A stretch of 64,000 bases of DNA from AP-15 sp963781215 (GTDB taxonomy: Bacteria > Pseudomonadota > Alphaproteobacteria > ATCC43930 > CGMCC-115725): NCBI GenBank assembly GCA_963781215.1, contig CAWAFE010000021.1, forward strand, positions 62,001 through 126,000, given 5' to 3'. Positions 43,147-52,875 of the stretch are shown in pieces. Numbering within the stretch: the stretch's first letter is position 1; every line of letters begins with the position of its first letter. A model generated the notes under the pieces. That model was not told the DNA's origin and did not search any database. It was given only the letters and a program-made list of their open reading frames with translations. The position numbers were made by a program, and so were the translations under genes.

Positions 43147-45552
43147 TCAGTGCGTCACCACTCCCGAACGTACTTCGCTTGGAGCGGGAATCACCGCCTC
43201 GGGCTCGCCGTCCTCGGACCATTCGACCGGTGTGAGCGCGCTGACCAGCGCCTGGCTCAACAGCTCGTCGACGGTCTTGACCGGGATGATCTTCAGCCCC
43301 CGCTTCACATTGTCCGGTATTTCGGCCAGGTCCTTCTCGTTGTCGTGCGGGATCAGCACGGTTTTCAGGCCGCCGCGCAGCGCCGCCAGCAGCTTCTCCT
43401 TGACCCCGCCGATCGGCAGGACCCGGCCGCGCAAGGTGATCTCGCCGGTCATGGCGAGGTCGGCCTTGACCGGGATGCCGGTCAGCACCGAGACGATCGA
43501 GGTCACCATGGCAACACCGGCCGAGGGCCCGTCCTTGGGTGTGGCGCCTTCGGGAACGTGCACATGGATATCCCGCTTCTCGAAGACCGGCGGCCTGATG
43601 CCGAAGGCATAGCTGCGCGACTTCACGAAGCTTTCGGCGGCCTGCACCAATTCCTTCATCACGTCGCCGAGCTTGCCGGTCGCCGTAACCCGCCCCTTTC
43701 CGGGAAGCGTCACCGCCTCGATCGTCAGCAATTCGCCGCCGACCTCGGTCCAGGCGAGCCCGGTGGTGACGCCGACCAGATCCTCGCTCTCGGCCTCGCC
43801 AAAGCGGAACCGCCTGACCCCGGCATATTTTTCGACGTTGCGGCGCGTCACCGCGACCCGCTCGGTCTTCTTCATCAGGATGTCCTTGATCGCCTTGCGG
43901 GTCAGGTTGGCGATCTCGCGCTCCAGATTGCGGACCCCCGCCTCACGCGTGTAGTAGCGGATCAGGTCGCGCACCGCATCGTCGCTGATGCTCCATTCGC
44001 TCTTGCGGATGCCGTGCGCCTTCATCTGCTTGGGGATCAGGTGGCGGCGCGCAATCTCGACCTTCTCGTCCTCGGTGTAGCCGGGGATGCGGATGATCTC
44101 CATGCGGTCCAACAGCGGTTGCGGGATGCGCAAGGTGTTCGCGGTGGTCACGAACATCACGTCCGAAAGGTCGTAATCAACCTCGAGGTAGTGGTCGTTG
44201 AAAGTCCCGTTCTGCTCCGGGTCGAGCACTTCGAGCAGCGCCGAGGAGGGGTCGCCGCGCCAGTCGGCGCCGAGCTTGTCGACCTCGTCGAGCAGGAACA
44301 GCGGGTTCGACGACTTCGCCTTCTTCATCCCTTGCAGGATCTTGCCGGGCATCGAGCCGATATAGGTGCGCCGATGGCCGCGGATTTCGGCTTCGTCGCG
44401 AACCCCGCCCAGCGACATGCGCACAAAATTTCGGCCGGTGGCGCGCGCGACCGACTTGCCAAGCGAGGTCTTGCCGACGCCGGGGGCGCCGACCAGACAC
44501 AGGATCGGGCCTTTCATCTTTTTGATGCGCTGCTGCACGGCGAGGTATTCGAGGATGCGCTCCTTGACCTTTTCCAGTCCGAAATGGTCGTCGTTGAGAA
44601 CCCTTTCCGCACTCTTGATGTCGCGCTTGATCTTGGTCCGGTTCTGCCAAGGCACCGACAACAGCCAGTCGAGATAGTTGCGCACCACCGTCGCTTCGGC
44701 CGACATCGGGCTCATGCTCTTGAGCTTCTTCAGCTCGGCCGTCGCCTTGTCGCGCGCTTCCTTGGTGAATACGGTCTTGGCGATGCGGTCTTCGAGCTCG
44801 GCCATCTCGTCGCGGCCGTCTTCGCCCTCGCCGAGCTCCTTCTGGATCGCCTTCAACTGTTCGTTGAGGTAATATTCCCGCTGCGTCTTCTCCATCTGGC
44901 GCTTGACGCGGTTGCGGATCCGCTTCTCGACCTGGAGGACACCGATCTCGCCTTCCATGTAGCCGAAAACCTTTTCCAGACGCTCGGACACCGCCTCGAT
45001 CTCGAGCAGCTCCTGCTTTTCAGGGATCTTCAGATTGAGGTGCGAGGCAACCGTGTCGGCGAGCTTGCCCGGCTCCTCGATCTGGTTGATCGAGACTAGG
45101 ACCTCGGGCGGGATCTTCTTGTTGAGCTTGATGTACTGCTCAAATTGCGTGACCACGGTGCGGGCCAGCGCCTCGGTCTCCTGACGCTCGCCGGTCTTAT
45201 CGCCGACCGTGTCGGCATAGGCCTGAAAGAAGGCCTCGTTGTCGGCGAAGCGGGTGATCCGGGCGCGCTGCCCGCCCTCGACCAGCACCTTGACGGTGCC
45301 GTCGGGCAGCTTGAGGAGCTGCAGCACGGTACCGACGGTCCCGACCGAGAAGATGTCCGCGGTCGAGGGGTCGTCCTGGGCCGCGTTCTTCTGGGTGACG
45401 AGAAGGATCTGCTTGTCGTCCTTCATCACATCCTCGAGCGCCCGCACCGACTTTTCGCGCCCGACGAAGAGCGGGACGATCATGTGCGGAAAGACGACGA
45501 TGTCGCGTAGAGGCAGGACAGGGTAGAGCGCGCCGCGCACTGTTTCCAACAT
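43147..45552 (-). CDS. lon: ATP-dependent protease Lon
   Basis: This 801-residue AAA+ serine protease has an N-terminal LON domain (LYPVLPLRDIVVFPHMIVPL), Walker A GAPGVGKTSLGKS, Walker B FLLDEVDKLG and the protease domain. The catalytic Ser is in PKDGPSAGVAMV and the Lys in GGVKEKLLAA. It degrades misfolded and regulatory proteins in the cytoplasm. It is full-length and sits between clpX and hupB. Confidence 0.97.
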   Translation of the reverse strand: MLETVRGALYPVLPLRDIVVFPHMIVPLFVGREKSVRALEDVMKDDKQILLVTQKNAAQDDPSTADIFSVGTVGTVLQLLKLPDGTVKVLVEGGQRARITRFADNEAFFQAYADTVGDKTGERQETEALARTVVTQFEQYIKLNKKIPPEVLVSINQIEEPGKLADTVASHLNLKIPEKQELLEIEAVSERLEKVFGYMEGEIGVLQVEKRIRNRVKRQMEKTQREYYLNEQLKAIQKELGEGEDGRDEMAELEDRIAKTVFTKEARDKATAELKKLKSMSPMSAEATVVRNYLDWLLSVPWQNRTKIKRDIKSAERVLNDDHFGLEKVKERILEYLAVQQRIKKMKGPILCLVGAPGVGKTSLGKSVARATGRNFVRMSLGGVRDEAEIRGHRRTYIGSMPGKILQGMKKAKSSNPLFLLDEVDKLGADWRGDPSSALLEVLDPEQNGTFNDHYLEVDYDLSDVMFVTTANTLRIPQPLLDRMEIIRIPGYTEDEKVEIARRHLIPKQMKAHGIRKSEWSISDDAVRDLIRYYTREAGVRNLEREIANLTRKAIKDILMKKTERVAVTRRNVEKYAGVRRFRFGEAESEDLVGVTTGLAWTEVGGELLTIEAVTLPGKGRVTATGKLGDVMKELVQAAESFVKSRSYAFGIRPPVFEKRDIHVHVPEGATPKDGPSAGVAMVTSIVSVLTGIPVKADLAMTGEITLRGRVLPIGGVKEKLLAALRGGLKTVLIPHDNEKDLAEIPDNVKRGLKIIPVKTVDELLSQALVSALTPVEWSEDGEPEAVIPAPSEVRSGVVTH

Positions 45553-45685
45553 GAGCCCTCTTTATTCTCAGGGCCGTCCCGGGGCGAGCCGGGGGGCCGG
45601 AAAGAGACAAGCCGCCTTAAGGTTGGCGCGGTATCGCCGGCCGTCAAGCCGCTCCGCGGCGATGGCCTCCCGCGCCATGTCGGGA

Positions 45686-46951
45686 TCAGTCCGCGGTCCC
45701 GACATCGCCACGGCGATCAGAGTAGATATGGAGCGGGACGGCCCGCCCTTCGACGACCTCGCGGTTGATGACGATCTCGCTGACGCCGATCAGGCTCGGC
45801 AGCTCGAACATCGATTCGAGCAGGATCGCCTCCATGATCGAGCGCAGTCCGCGAGCGCCGGTCTTGCGCAGGATCGCCTTGCGGGCGATCGCCTTCAGCG
45901 CCTCCTCGTTGAGCTCGAGCCGCACGTCCTCCATCTCGAACAGCCGCTGGTACTGCTTGACCAGCGCGTTCTTCGGCTTGGTCAGGATGTCGACCAGCGC
46001 GCCCTCGTCGAGGTCGTCGAGCGTGGCCACCACCGGCAGGCGGCCGACAAACTCCGGGATCAGGCCGAATTTCAGCAAATCCTCGGGCTCGAGATCGCGC
46101 AAAATCTCGCCGGTCTTGCGCTCGTCGGGGCCGCGCACCTCGGCGCCGAAGCCGATCGAGGTGCCCTGGCGCCGCTGCGCGATGATCTTTTCCAGCCCCG
46201 AGAATGCGCCGCCGCAGACGAACAGGATGTTGGTGGTGTCGACCTGCAGGAATTCCTGCTGCGGGTGCTTGCGGCCGCCCTGCGGCGGCACCGAGGCGAT
46301 CGTCCCCTCCATGATCTTGAGGAGCGCCTGCTGCACGCCCTCGCCCGAGACGTCGCGGGTGATCGACGGGTTATCGGATTTGCGCGAGATCTTGTCGACC
46401 TCGTCGATATAGACGATGCCGCGCTGCGCCCGCTCGACGTTGTAGTCGGCTGCCTGCAAGAGCTTCAAAATGATGTTCTCGACGTCCTCGCCGACATACC
46501 CGGCCTCGGTCAGCGTCGTCGCATCGGCCATCGTGAACGGCACGTCGATGATCCGCGCCAGGGTCTGCGCCAGGAGCGTCTTGCCCGAGCCGGTCGGCCC
46601 GACCAGCAGGATGTTCGATTTGGCGAGCTCGACATCGTTGGCCTTGGCGCCATGCGCGAGGCGCTTGTAATGGTTGTGGACGGCGACCGAGAGGACGCGC
46701 TTGGCGTGGTCCTGGCCGATCACGTAATCGTCGAGGACCTTGCAGATGTCGCGCGGCCCGGGAACCCCGTCGCGCGACTTGACCAATGTCGTCTTGTGCT
46801 CCTCACGGATGATGTCCATGCAGAGCTCGACGCATTCGTCGCAGATGAAAACCGTCGGCCCGGCGATCAGCTTCCTGACCTCGTGCTGGCTCTTGCCGCA
46901 AAACGAGCAGTAGAGCGTGTTCTTCGAGTCGCTGCCGCTGGATTTGCTCAT
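45686..46951 (-). CDS. clpX: ATP-dependent Clp protease ATP-binding subunit ClpX
   Basis: This 421-residue AAA+ unfoldase has an N-terminal zinc-binding domain with four cysteines (LYCSFCGKSQHEV and FICDECVELC). Walker A is GPTGSGKTLLAQT and Walker B is VYIDEVDKI. The ClpP-binding loop is IGFGAEV. I chose the ATG at 46951, because codons before it are low-complexity. It feeds substrates to ClpP, encoded 208 bases upstream. That spacer shows no gene. Confidence 0.97.
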   Translation of the reverse strand: MSKSSGSDSKNTLYCSFCGKSQHEVRKLIAGPTVFICDECVELCMDIIREEHKTTLVKSRDGVPGPRDICKVLDDYVIGQDHAKRVLSVAVHNHYKRLAHGAKANDVELAKSNILLVGPTGSGKTLLAQTLARIIDVPFTMADATTLTEAGYVGEDVENIILKLLQAADYNVERAQRGIVYIDEVDKISRKSDNPSITRDVSGEGVQQALLKIMEGTIASVPPQGGRKHPQQEFLQVDTTNILFVCGGAFSGLEKIIAQRRQGTSIGFGAEVRGPDERKTGEILRDLEPEDLLKFGLIPEFVGRLPVVATLDDLDEGALVDILTKPKNALVKQYQRLFEMEDVRLELNEEALKAIARKAILRKTGARGLRSIMEAILLESMFELPSLIGVSEIVINREVVEGRAVPLHIYSDRRGDVGTAD

Positions 46952-47159
46952 CGCCACTCCGTCATCGGCCGGGGCAGAGCCCCGACCTTTGCGGCCTCTT
47001 CGTCCCCGGTTCGGCGACCGAGGCATGCCGCCGAGCCGCACGCCTCGCCCAGGGCCGGGCGGCGCCGCACCGCCCAACCCCGATGATCGAGTATATGTGC
47101 TCCTGACGGATCAACAACCACTTAATCATAACGGCGTCGCGCCGCAGGGGCTGTCAGGA

Positions 47160-47798
47160 TCAGGCGCGCGCCTTTTCCTCGAAGCCGCCGGGCCGGCTTT
47201 CTACGACCTCGTCGATCAAGCCGAAATCCTGCGCCTCGGTCGGCGACAGGAACTTGTCGCGCTCCAGCGCCATCTGGATCGCCTCTAGCGGCTGCCCGGT
47301 GTGCTTGACGTAAATCTCATTGAGACGGGCGCGCAACGCGAGAATTTCCCTGGCCTGGATCTCGATGTCGGTGGCCTGGCCCTGGGCGCCCCCCGAGGGT
47401 TGATGGATCATGATTCTCGAGTTCGGCAGCGAGAAGCGCTTGCCCTTGGCGCCCGCGCAGAGCAGCAACGAGCCCGCTGAGGCGGCCTGGCCGATGCAGA
47501 CGGTCGACACCGGCGAGCGGATGTATTGCATCGTGTCGTAGATCGCCAGGCTCGAGGTCACCACCCCGCCCGGCGAGTTGATGTAGAAGGCGATGTCCTT
47601 TGACGGGTTCTCTGATTCGAGAAACAACAGCTGTGCGCAGATGAGGCTCCCGACCGCATCGTGGATCGGCCCGATCAGAAAAATTATCCGCTCCTTCAAG
47701 AGGCGCGAATAGATGTCGTAGGCGCGCTCGCCCCGGTTGGTCTGCTCGACCACCATCGGCACCAAATTGTTCATGTACTGTTCGAAGTAGTCCGGCAT
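47160..47798 (-). CDS. clpP: ATP-dependent Clp protease proteolytic subunit
   Basis: This 212-residue serine peptidase has its active-site Ser in GQAASAGSLLL, His in IMIHQPSGG, and Asp in the following helix-turn region. The ATG at 47798 has AGGAGGCC before it, so the Arg-rich codons further upstream are left out. The protein assembles as a tetradecamer with ClpX. It lies 55 bases after tig. Confidence 0.95.
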   Translation of the reverse strand: MPDYFEQYMNNLVPMVVEQTNRGERAYDIYSRLLKERIIFLIGPIHDAVGSLICAQLLFLESENPSKDIAFYINSPGGVVTSSLAIYDTMQYIRSPVSTVCIGQAASAGSLLLCAGAKGKRFSLPNSRIMIHQPSGGAQGQATDIEIQAREILALRARLNEIYVKHTGQPLEAIQMALERDKFLSPTEAQDFGLIDEVVESRPGGFEEKARA

Positions 47799-47853
47799 CG
47801 GGGCCTCCTCGGCTGCGCCGCGGCGACGGCGGCGGCGAACGGGTTGCGGCAAA

Positions 47854-49323
47854 TCAGCTCGGCGTGGCGGCGTCGTCGGCGTCGGGATCGGGTAGCGCCA
47901 GCAGCTCCTGCGGGGTCACCCGGCGCTCCTCGACCTTGGCCAGCTCGACGATGAAATCGACGACCTTGTCCTCGAAGATCGGCGCCCGCAGGTTGGCGAT
48001 GGCTTCGGGGTTCTGGCGGTAGAACTCCAGAACCTGACGCTCGTAGCCGGGGTGGCGGCGCGCCTCGCGGGTGATCGACTGGTTGAGCTCGTCCTGCGTG
48101 ACGGTGATGTTGTTGCTCCGTCCGACCTCCGCAAGCAGCAGCCCGAGCCGGACGCGGCGCTCGGCAATCCCGCGGTAGTCGGCCTTCAGCGTCTCCTCGC
48201 TTTCGCCCCCCTCACCTTTGCCCGCGTCGGGCGTCGCCGCCTCGGCGCTATCGGCGGTCTCCGCGTCATCGGCCGGCTCGGGCACGGCCGGCTCATCGCC
48301 GGCGGCGGGCTCCGATGCGGTCGCTTCGCTGGCGGCTTCGGTCTGTGTGTTCTTCTCCCGCTCCTTCTCGGCCTGGTGCTGCGCCCAGATGTTGTCGAAC
48401 TCGAGATCGACCATGCCGAGCGGCACCTGGAAATCGTAGCGCTCCGCCAGCTTGTCGAGCAGCCCGCGCTTCAGGCGCAGGCGCGAGGCTACTTCGTAGT
48501 CGCGCTGCATCTGCTGGGTCACCTCCTGGCGCAGCTCGGCCAGGCTTTCGAGGCCCACGGCCTTGGCGAGCTCGTCGTCGACGACGAGCGGCGAGCGCTG
48601 CCGCACTTCCTTCACATCGACCTCGAACACCGCCTCCTGGCCGGCGAAATCAGGGAGCACATAATCTGCCGGGAAGGTGACGCGCACGCTGCGGTGCTCG
48701 CCGGCGGCGGCGCCGGTCAGCTGCGCCTCGAAGCCCGGGATGAAGCCGTCCGAGCCGAGCATGATCTGGCGGTCCTTGCCGCTGGCGCCAGGGATCTCGC
48801 GCTCGCCGACCCGCCCCTCGACATCGGCGACAAGGATGTCGCCATCCGCCGCCGGGCGGTCGACCGGCTCGGACCCGCGCTGCCGCTCGGCGATCCGCTC
48901 GAGCGCGCGGTCGATGTCCTCCTCGGGCACCTCGACGACCAGCCGCTCGATGCCGAGATCGGCAAAGTTGGGCTCCGGGATTTCCGGCAGCACCTCGACT
49001 GACATGTTGTATTCGAGGTCGGCGCCTTCGCTGAACGAGACGATGTCGACTTTGGGCGGCAGGGCCGGACGCAAATTGTTCTCGCGGATGGCATCGGCCG
49101 AGCTTCCTTGCACAGTGCTCTCCAGAACCTCGCCCAGAACCGAGGGGCCGTAGCGCCGGCGCAGAATCTGCATCGGCACCTTGCCCGGCCGGAAGCCCGG
49201 CAAGCGGATCGTCCGGCCGATTTCGTCGAGTCGGCCACTGACCCGGTCCTCGAGCTCGCCGGCAGGGACGACGATGCGATATTCGCGCTTGAGCCCGTCG
49301 GCGCTGGTTTCTGTCACTTGCAT
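47854..49323 (-). CDS. tig: Trigger factor, with an acidic insertion
   Basis: This ribosome-associated chaperone and peptidyl-prolyl isomerase has 489 residues, longer than the usual 430-450. The ribosome-binding signature GFRPGKVP is at 43-50. The FKBP-like PPIase domain lies at about 155-240, followed by the helical chaperone domain. Residues 323-377 form a Glu/Ala/Pro/Asp-rich low-complexity insert between two chaperone-domain segments. Another short acidic tail (PDPDADDAATPS) ends the protein. The gene follows tRNA-Leu by 40 bases. Confidence 0.94.
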   Translation of the reverse strand: MQVTETSADGLKREYRIVVPAGELEDRVSGRLDEIGRTIRLPGFRPGKVPMQILRRRYGPSVLGEVLESTVQGSSADAIRENNLRPALPPKVDIVSFSEGADLEYNMSVEVLPEIPEPNFADLGIERLVVEVPEEDIDRALERIAERQRGSEPVDRPAADGDILVADVEGRVGEREIPGASGKDRQIMLGSDGFIPGFEAQLTGAAAGEHRSVRVTFPADYVLPDFAGQEAVFEVDVKEVRQRSPLVVDDELAKAVGLESLAELRQEVTQQMQRDYEVASRLRLKRGLLDKLAERYDFQVPLGMVDLEFDNIWAQHQAEKEREKNTQTEAASEATASEPAAGDEPAVPEPADDAETADSAEAATPDAGKGEGGESEETLKADYRGIAERRVRLGLLLAEVGRSNNITVTQDELNQSITREARRHPGYERQVLEFYRQNPEAIANLRAPIFEDKVVDFIVELAKVEERRVTPQELLALPDPDADDAATPS

Positions 49324-49363
49324 GGAAAGGAGCCTGTCGTTCGAAGATGATCCCGGCGCAGTC

Positions 49364-49448
49364 TGGTGCGGGCGGGGGGACTCGAACCCCCACGACTTTC
49401 ATCGCTGGAACCTAAATCCAGTGCGTCTGCCAATTCCGCCACGCCCGC
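49364..49448 (-). tRNA. tRNA-Leu (anticodon TAG)
   Basis: This is an 85-base class II tRNA with a long variable arm and encoded CCA. The acceptor GCGGGCG pairs with CGCCCGC. The anticodon stem CTGGA/TCCAG closes TTTAGGT. It precedes tig in the order typical of alphaproteobacteria. Confidence 0.95.
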
Positions 49449-49464
49449 CGTCATCCGGATGACG
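49449..49464. promoter_or_regulatory. Perfect 16-base palindrome directly before tRNA-Leu
   Basis: CGTCATCC-GGATGACG is a perfect palindrome that abuts the 5' end of the tRNA-Leu gene. It could be an operator or part of a processing hairpin. Nothing else is seen in the 49449-49617 gap. Confidence 0.35.
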
Positions 49465-49617
49465 AGCAGACCGGCCGGCGGCGTGTTTCTTAGCACAGGC
49501 ATCCGCTACAACCTAGACACCCACAACCTAGACGGGGCGGCGCCCGAGGGCCGCATTCACTTGGGCCACTGCCGCGACGCGATCAAGGGAGCCGGGCCGG
49601 CGCAGCGCGGCCGGCGC

Positions 49618-51051
49618 TCAGCTCGCTCGCGCCAGATTACGGATCGCCGGCGCCGCCGCCACCCGCCCCTCGCCGCGATAGGCCTCGTGGTTGGCTTCGA
49701 TATCGGCCAGGCGATAGAGATAATTGACCATGATCCCGGCAGATTGCTGCAGTCCCTTGTCGGAGATGTCGCCGAGCCAGTTCAGCCGTTCGACGCGCGC
49801 GCCGTTGCTCAGATGGAAGTGTGCCACCGGATCCAGAGCCCGCCCTGAAACCGCGCGCTCCCGCAACAGATAACGCGCGCAAAGGCGCATCAGCGGCTCG
49901 CGCAATACTGCGGCGACACGCGGCTCGGCTTGCCAGTCCGGGTGGCTCAAGAGTGCTGGCAGATCGCGCTCCGGAACTCCCTCACCCAGCCCATCGATCG
50001 CCGTGCGCTCGGCCGGCAGCAGGATCTCGTCGGGCGCCTCGGCGATCCGGGTGTCGAGCCAGGCGCGGAACCCGGGCACCGGCGACAAGGTCGCGAACAC
50101 CTTGAGCCGCGGCAGATCGGCGGCCAGCGCGTCGACCACCCGTTTGATCAGAAAATCGCCGAAGCTGATCCCGGCGAGGCCGTGCTGGCAGTTCGAGATC
50201 GAGTAGAAGATCGCGGTGTCGGCGGCATGCGGGTCGTCGATCGGCGCGGCCTCGTCGAGAAGCGCGCGGACATCGCCGGCCATGCCCGAGACCAGCGCCA
50301 CCTCGACAAAGATCAGCGGTTCCTCGGGCATGCGCGGATGAAAGAACGCGAAGCAGCGGCGGTCGGCGTCGAGCCGGTTCTTCAGGTCGGTCCAGCCGCG
50401 GATCTCGTGCACCGCCTCGTAGGCCATCAGCTTTTCGAGGAGTGCCGCGGGCGACTCCCAGCCGATCCGCTTCAGCTCGAGAAAGCCGATGTCGAACCAA
50501 TTGGCCAGGAGGCCCCGCAAATCCTGCTCGAGGCCCTGCAGCAGCGGGTCGTGGCGGCCGAGATCGATCAGCTCGGCGCGGCGGTCGACGAGGAATTTGA
50601 CCCCTTCGGGCAGAGCGTTGAATTGCCGCAGCAAGGTGATGCGCGGCGGTTCCAATGCGGCGCGCAAGGCCCGCTCGGCGGCGGCGCGCTCGGCCGGCAC
50701 GGTCGTCGCGGCGAGCGCCACGCAACAGCGGTCGATCTCGGCGCGGTCGACATCGAACTCGCGGGCCAGCAATTGTAAGAAGCGCTCGCGCCCGGCCGCG
50801 TCGAGGCCGAGATAGGTGCGCCCCAGATCGGCGGCGCGGGCGCGCGCCGTGACCTCGCCGCCGCGCCCGTCGAGGCAGCTCGCCATCTGCCCGCGCAGCC
50901 GGCCGGCGTCCTCTACCGAAAGGTCGGGCCGGGTCGCGCCGGTCAGGACGCCGCGCGCCGATTCGGCGATCTCGCGCCAGGCGCTGCGCAGATTGGTCAG
51001 CGTCCGGTCGAAGACGCCTTCGAAAAAGCGGGCGGGGGCGCGATCGGTCAT
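49618..51051 (-). CDS. Malonyl-CoA decarboxylase
   Basis: This 477-residue enzyme converts malonyl-CoA to acetyl-CoA and CO2. The N-terminal helical domain is followed by a GNAT-like catalytic domain with FFHPRMPEEPLIFVEVALV and SISNCQHGLAGISFGDFLIK. The conserved histidine is in DPVAHFHLSNGARVERLNW. I chose the ATG at 51051, because upstream codons are unlike the family. It lies 52 bases downstream of nnr on the same strand. Confidence 0.9.
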   Translation of the reverse strand: MTDRAPARFFEGVFDRTLTNLRSAWREIAESARGVLTGATRPDLSVEDAGRLRGQMASCLDGRGGEVTARARAADLGRTYLGLDAAGRERFLQLLAREFDVDRAEIDRCCVALAATTVPAERAAAERALRAALEPPRITLLRQFNALPEGVKFLVDRRAELIDLGRHDPLLQGLEQDLRGLLANWFDIGFLELKRIGWESPAALLEKLMAYEAVHEIRGWTDLKNRLDADRRCFAFFHPRMPEEPLIFVEVALVSGMAGDVRALLDEAAPIDDPHAADTAIFYSISNCQHGLAGISFGDFLIKRVVDALAADLPRLKVFATLSPVPGFRAWLDTRIAEAPDEILLPAERTAIDGLGEGVPERDLPALLSHPDWQAEPRVAAVLREPLMRLCARYLLRERAVSGRALDPVAHFHLSNGARVERLNWLGDISDKGLQQSAGIMVNYLYRLADIEANHEAYRGEGRVAAAPAIRNLARAS

Positions 51052-51103
51052 GGGGCTCCGGCAGCAATGATCGGGCGACAGAGACGCGAGCCCGGACCGG
51101 CCG

Positions 51104-52610
51104 TCAATGCCGAAAAACGGTAAATTTTCGTGCAAGATCCTGCAAGACCGCCGGCAGCGCGTCGATCAGATCCTCGGCGACCAGACCCGCTCCGAGCCGG
51201 CCGGCGGCGGCGCCATGCATCCAGACGGCGGCGTTCGCCGCCGCGAAGGGCTCCATCCCCTGGGCCAAGAGCCCCAACACGATCCCGGCGAGGACGTCGC
51301 CGCTGCCCGCTGTCGCCAGGTCGGCGGGCGCGTTGGCGTTGACCGCGACCCGGCCGTCGGGGGCGGCGACGACGGTGTCAGCGCCTTTCAACAGCACGAC
51401 CGCACCGCTCTGCCGGGCGGCGCGCCGGGCCCGCTCGGGCTTGCCGCCCGCGGTGTCGAAGAGGCGTGCGAACTCGCCCGCGTGCGGGGTTAGCACGCAA
51501 GGAGAGCGTATCGCCCGGAACAGCGCGGCAGGGCTCTGCGAGAACGAGCTCAGCGCATCGGCGTCCAGCACCGCGCGCTTCTCGGCCGCAAGAATTGCCA
51601 GGGTTTTGTCGCGGGTCTCTTCCCCGACACCGGCGCCGGGCCCAATCAGCGCGGCGTTGCGCCGCCTGTCGGCGAGCAATTCCCGGAAATCGGCGAGCGC
51701 GGCGACCGGCTGGACGATGACCCCGGTCAACGCCGCGGCATAGACGGAGAACACGGCCTCGGGTGCCGCGAGCGTGACGAGGCCGGCGCCAAGCCTCGCG
51801 GCAGCCCGCGCCGCGAGCCGCGCGGCGCCGGTCATCACCGCGCCGCCGGCGATCAGCGCGTGTCCGCGCGTGTATTTATGGCTCGCGAGCCCCGGCCGCG
51901 GCAGGTCGGCGAGCCACCAGGCTAGGGCCGTTCTCTGCCGTGTCCGGCCCGACATGATCGAGGACCGCATCCGGGATGCCGATCTGCGCCAGCACGGTTT
52001 CGCCGCAATGAACCCGTCCCGGCAGCAGCAAATGGCCCGGCTTCTTACGGAAGAAGGTGACGGTCAGCACGGCCTGCGGCGCCGTCCCGCGCACCTCGCC
52101 GGTGGCGCCGTCGACCCCGCTCGGGACATCGACCGCGACCGCTGGCAGCCGGCGCTCGCCGATGGCCTCGATGACCGCCGCCGGCGCGCCCTCGACCGGA
52201 CGCGCAAGACCGGCGCCGAACATCGCATCGAGGACCAGCGCCGCGCCGTCGAGGACGGCGGGCGCCAATGCCTCGACCGCACCCGACCAGCGGGCGGCGG
52301 CTTCTGCCGCATCGCCGCGCAACCCGGCGCGCTCGCCGAGCAGCGCGAGCCGCACCGGCCAGCCGCGCTCGGCCAGCAGCCGGGCCGCGACAAAGCCGTC
52401 GCCGCCGTTGTTGCCGGGCCCGCAAAGAACCGCGACCGGCCGCATCGGCCAGCGCCGCGCGACCGCGTCGGCCACGGCGAGCCCCGCCTTCTCCATCAGC
52501 GCGATGCCGGCAGTGCCGCCGGCAATGGCCAGACGGTCGGCCTCGCCCATCTGCTGCGGGGTCAGCAGCGCCCGGCGCCGCCAGCCGTCGGAGGAAATCG
52601 GCATCGCCAA
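51104..52610 (-). pseudogene. nnr: Bifunctional NAD(P)HX epimerase/ADP-dependent dehydratase (Nnr), frame broken
   Basis: Nnr repairs hydrated NADH and NADPH. The first frame (52610-51876) is the YjeF_N epimerase domain with CGPGNNGGDGFVAARLL and DVPSGVDGATGEV. The second frame (to 51104) is the dehydratase domain with KYTRGHALIAGG, LTPHAGEFARLF, LLKGADTVVA and ATAGSGDVLAGIV. The frames are one protein in most bacteria. Removing one base at 51917-51918 gives GPSLWLADLPRPG and a 501-residue protein, the usual size. The second part also has its own possible start at 51970 or 51955. Sequence error or a recent split are both possible. Confidence 0.85.
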
Positions 52611-52679
52611 GATGTGGGGAGGCTTCAGAAATGCCCAACCTTGACGCCCCGCCTGCGAGCCGCTACCTCCACTCGCGAC

Positions 52680-52757
52680 GGCGGGTGTAGCTCAGCTGGT
52701 TAGAGCGCCAGATTGTGGATCTGGATGTCGCCGGTTCGAATCCGGTCACTCGCCCCA
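52680..52757 (+). tRNA. tRNA-His (anticodon GTG)
   Basis: The 78 bases include the extra 5' G typical of tRNA-His, which pairs with C73, and an encoded CCA. The anticodon stem CCAGA/TCTGG closes TTGTGGA. A short T5 run follows at 52759. It is divergent from nnr and co-directional with the SDR gene. Confidence 0.95.
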
Positions 52758-52875
52758 GTTTTTCAAAACCGCCAACTTGCCGATCGAGTCATGCCGGCAA
52801 GCGGTGGGAGGAAGCGGTTGCGCGCCGCCCGCTGCTGCTACAGGCTGATGCCGCAGCAATCGGGAGAACCAGGCG

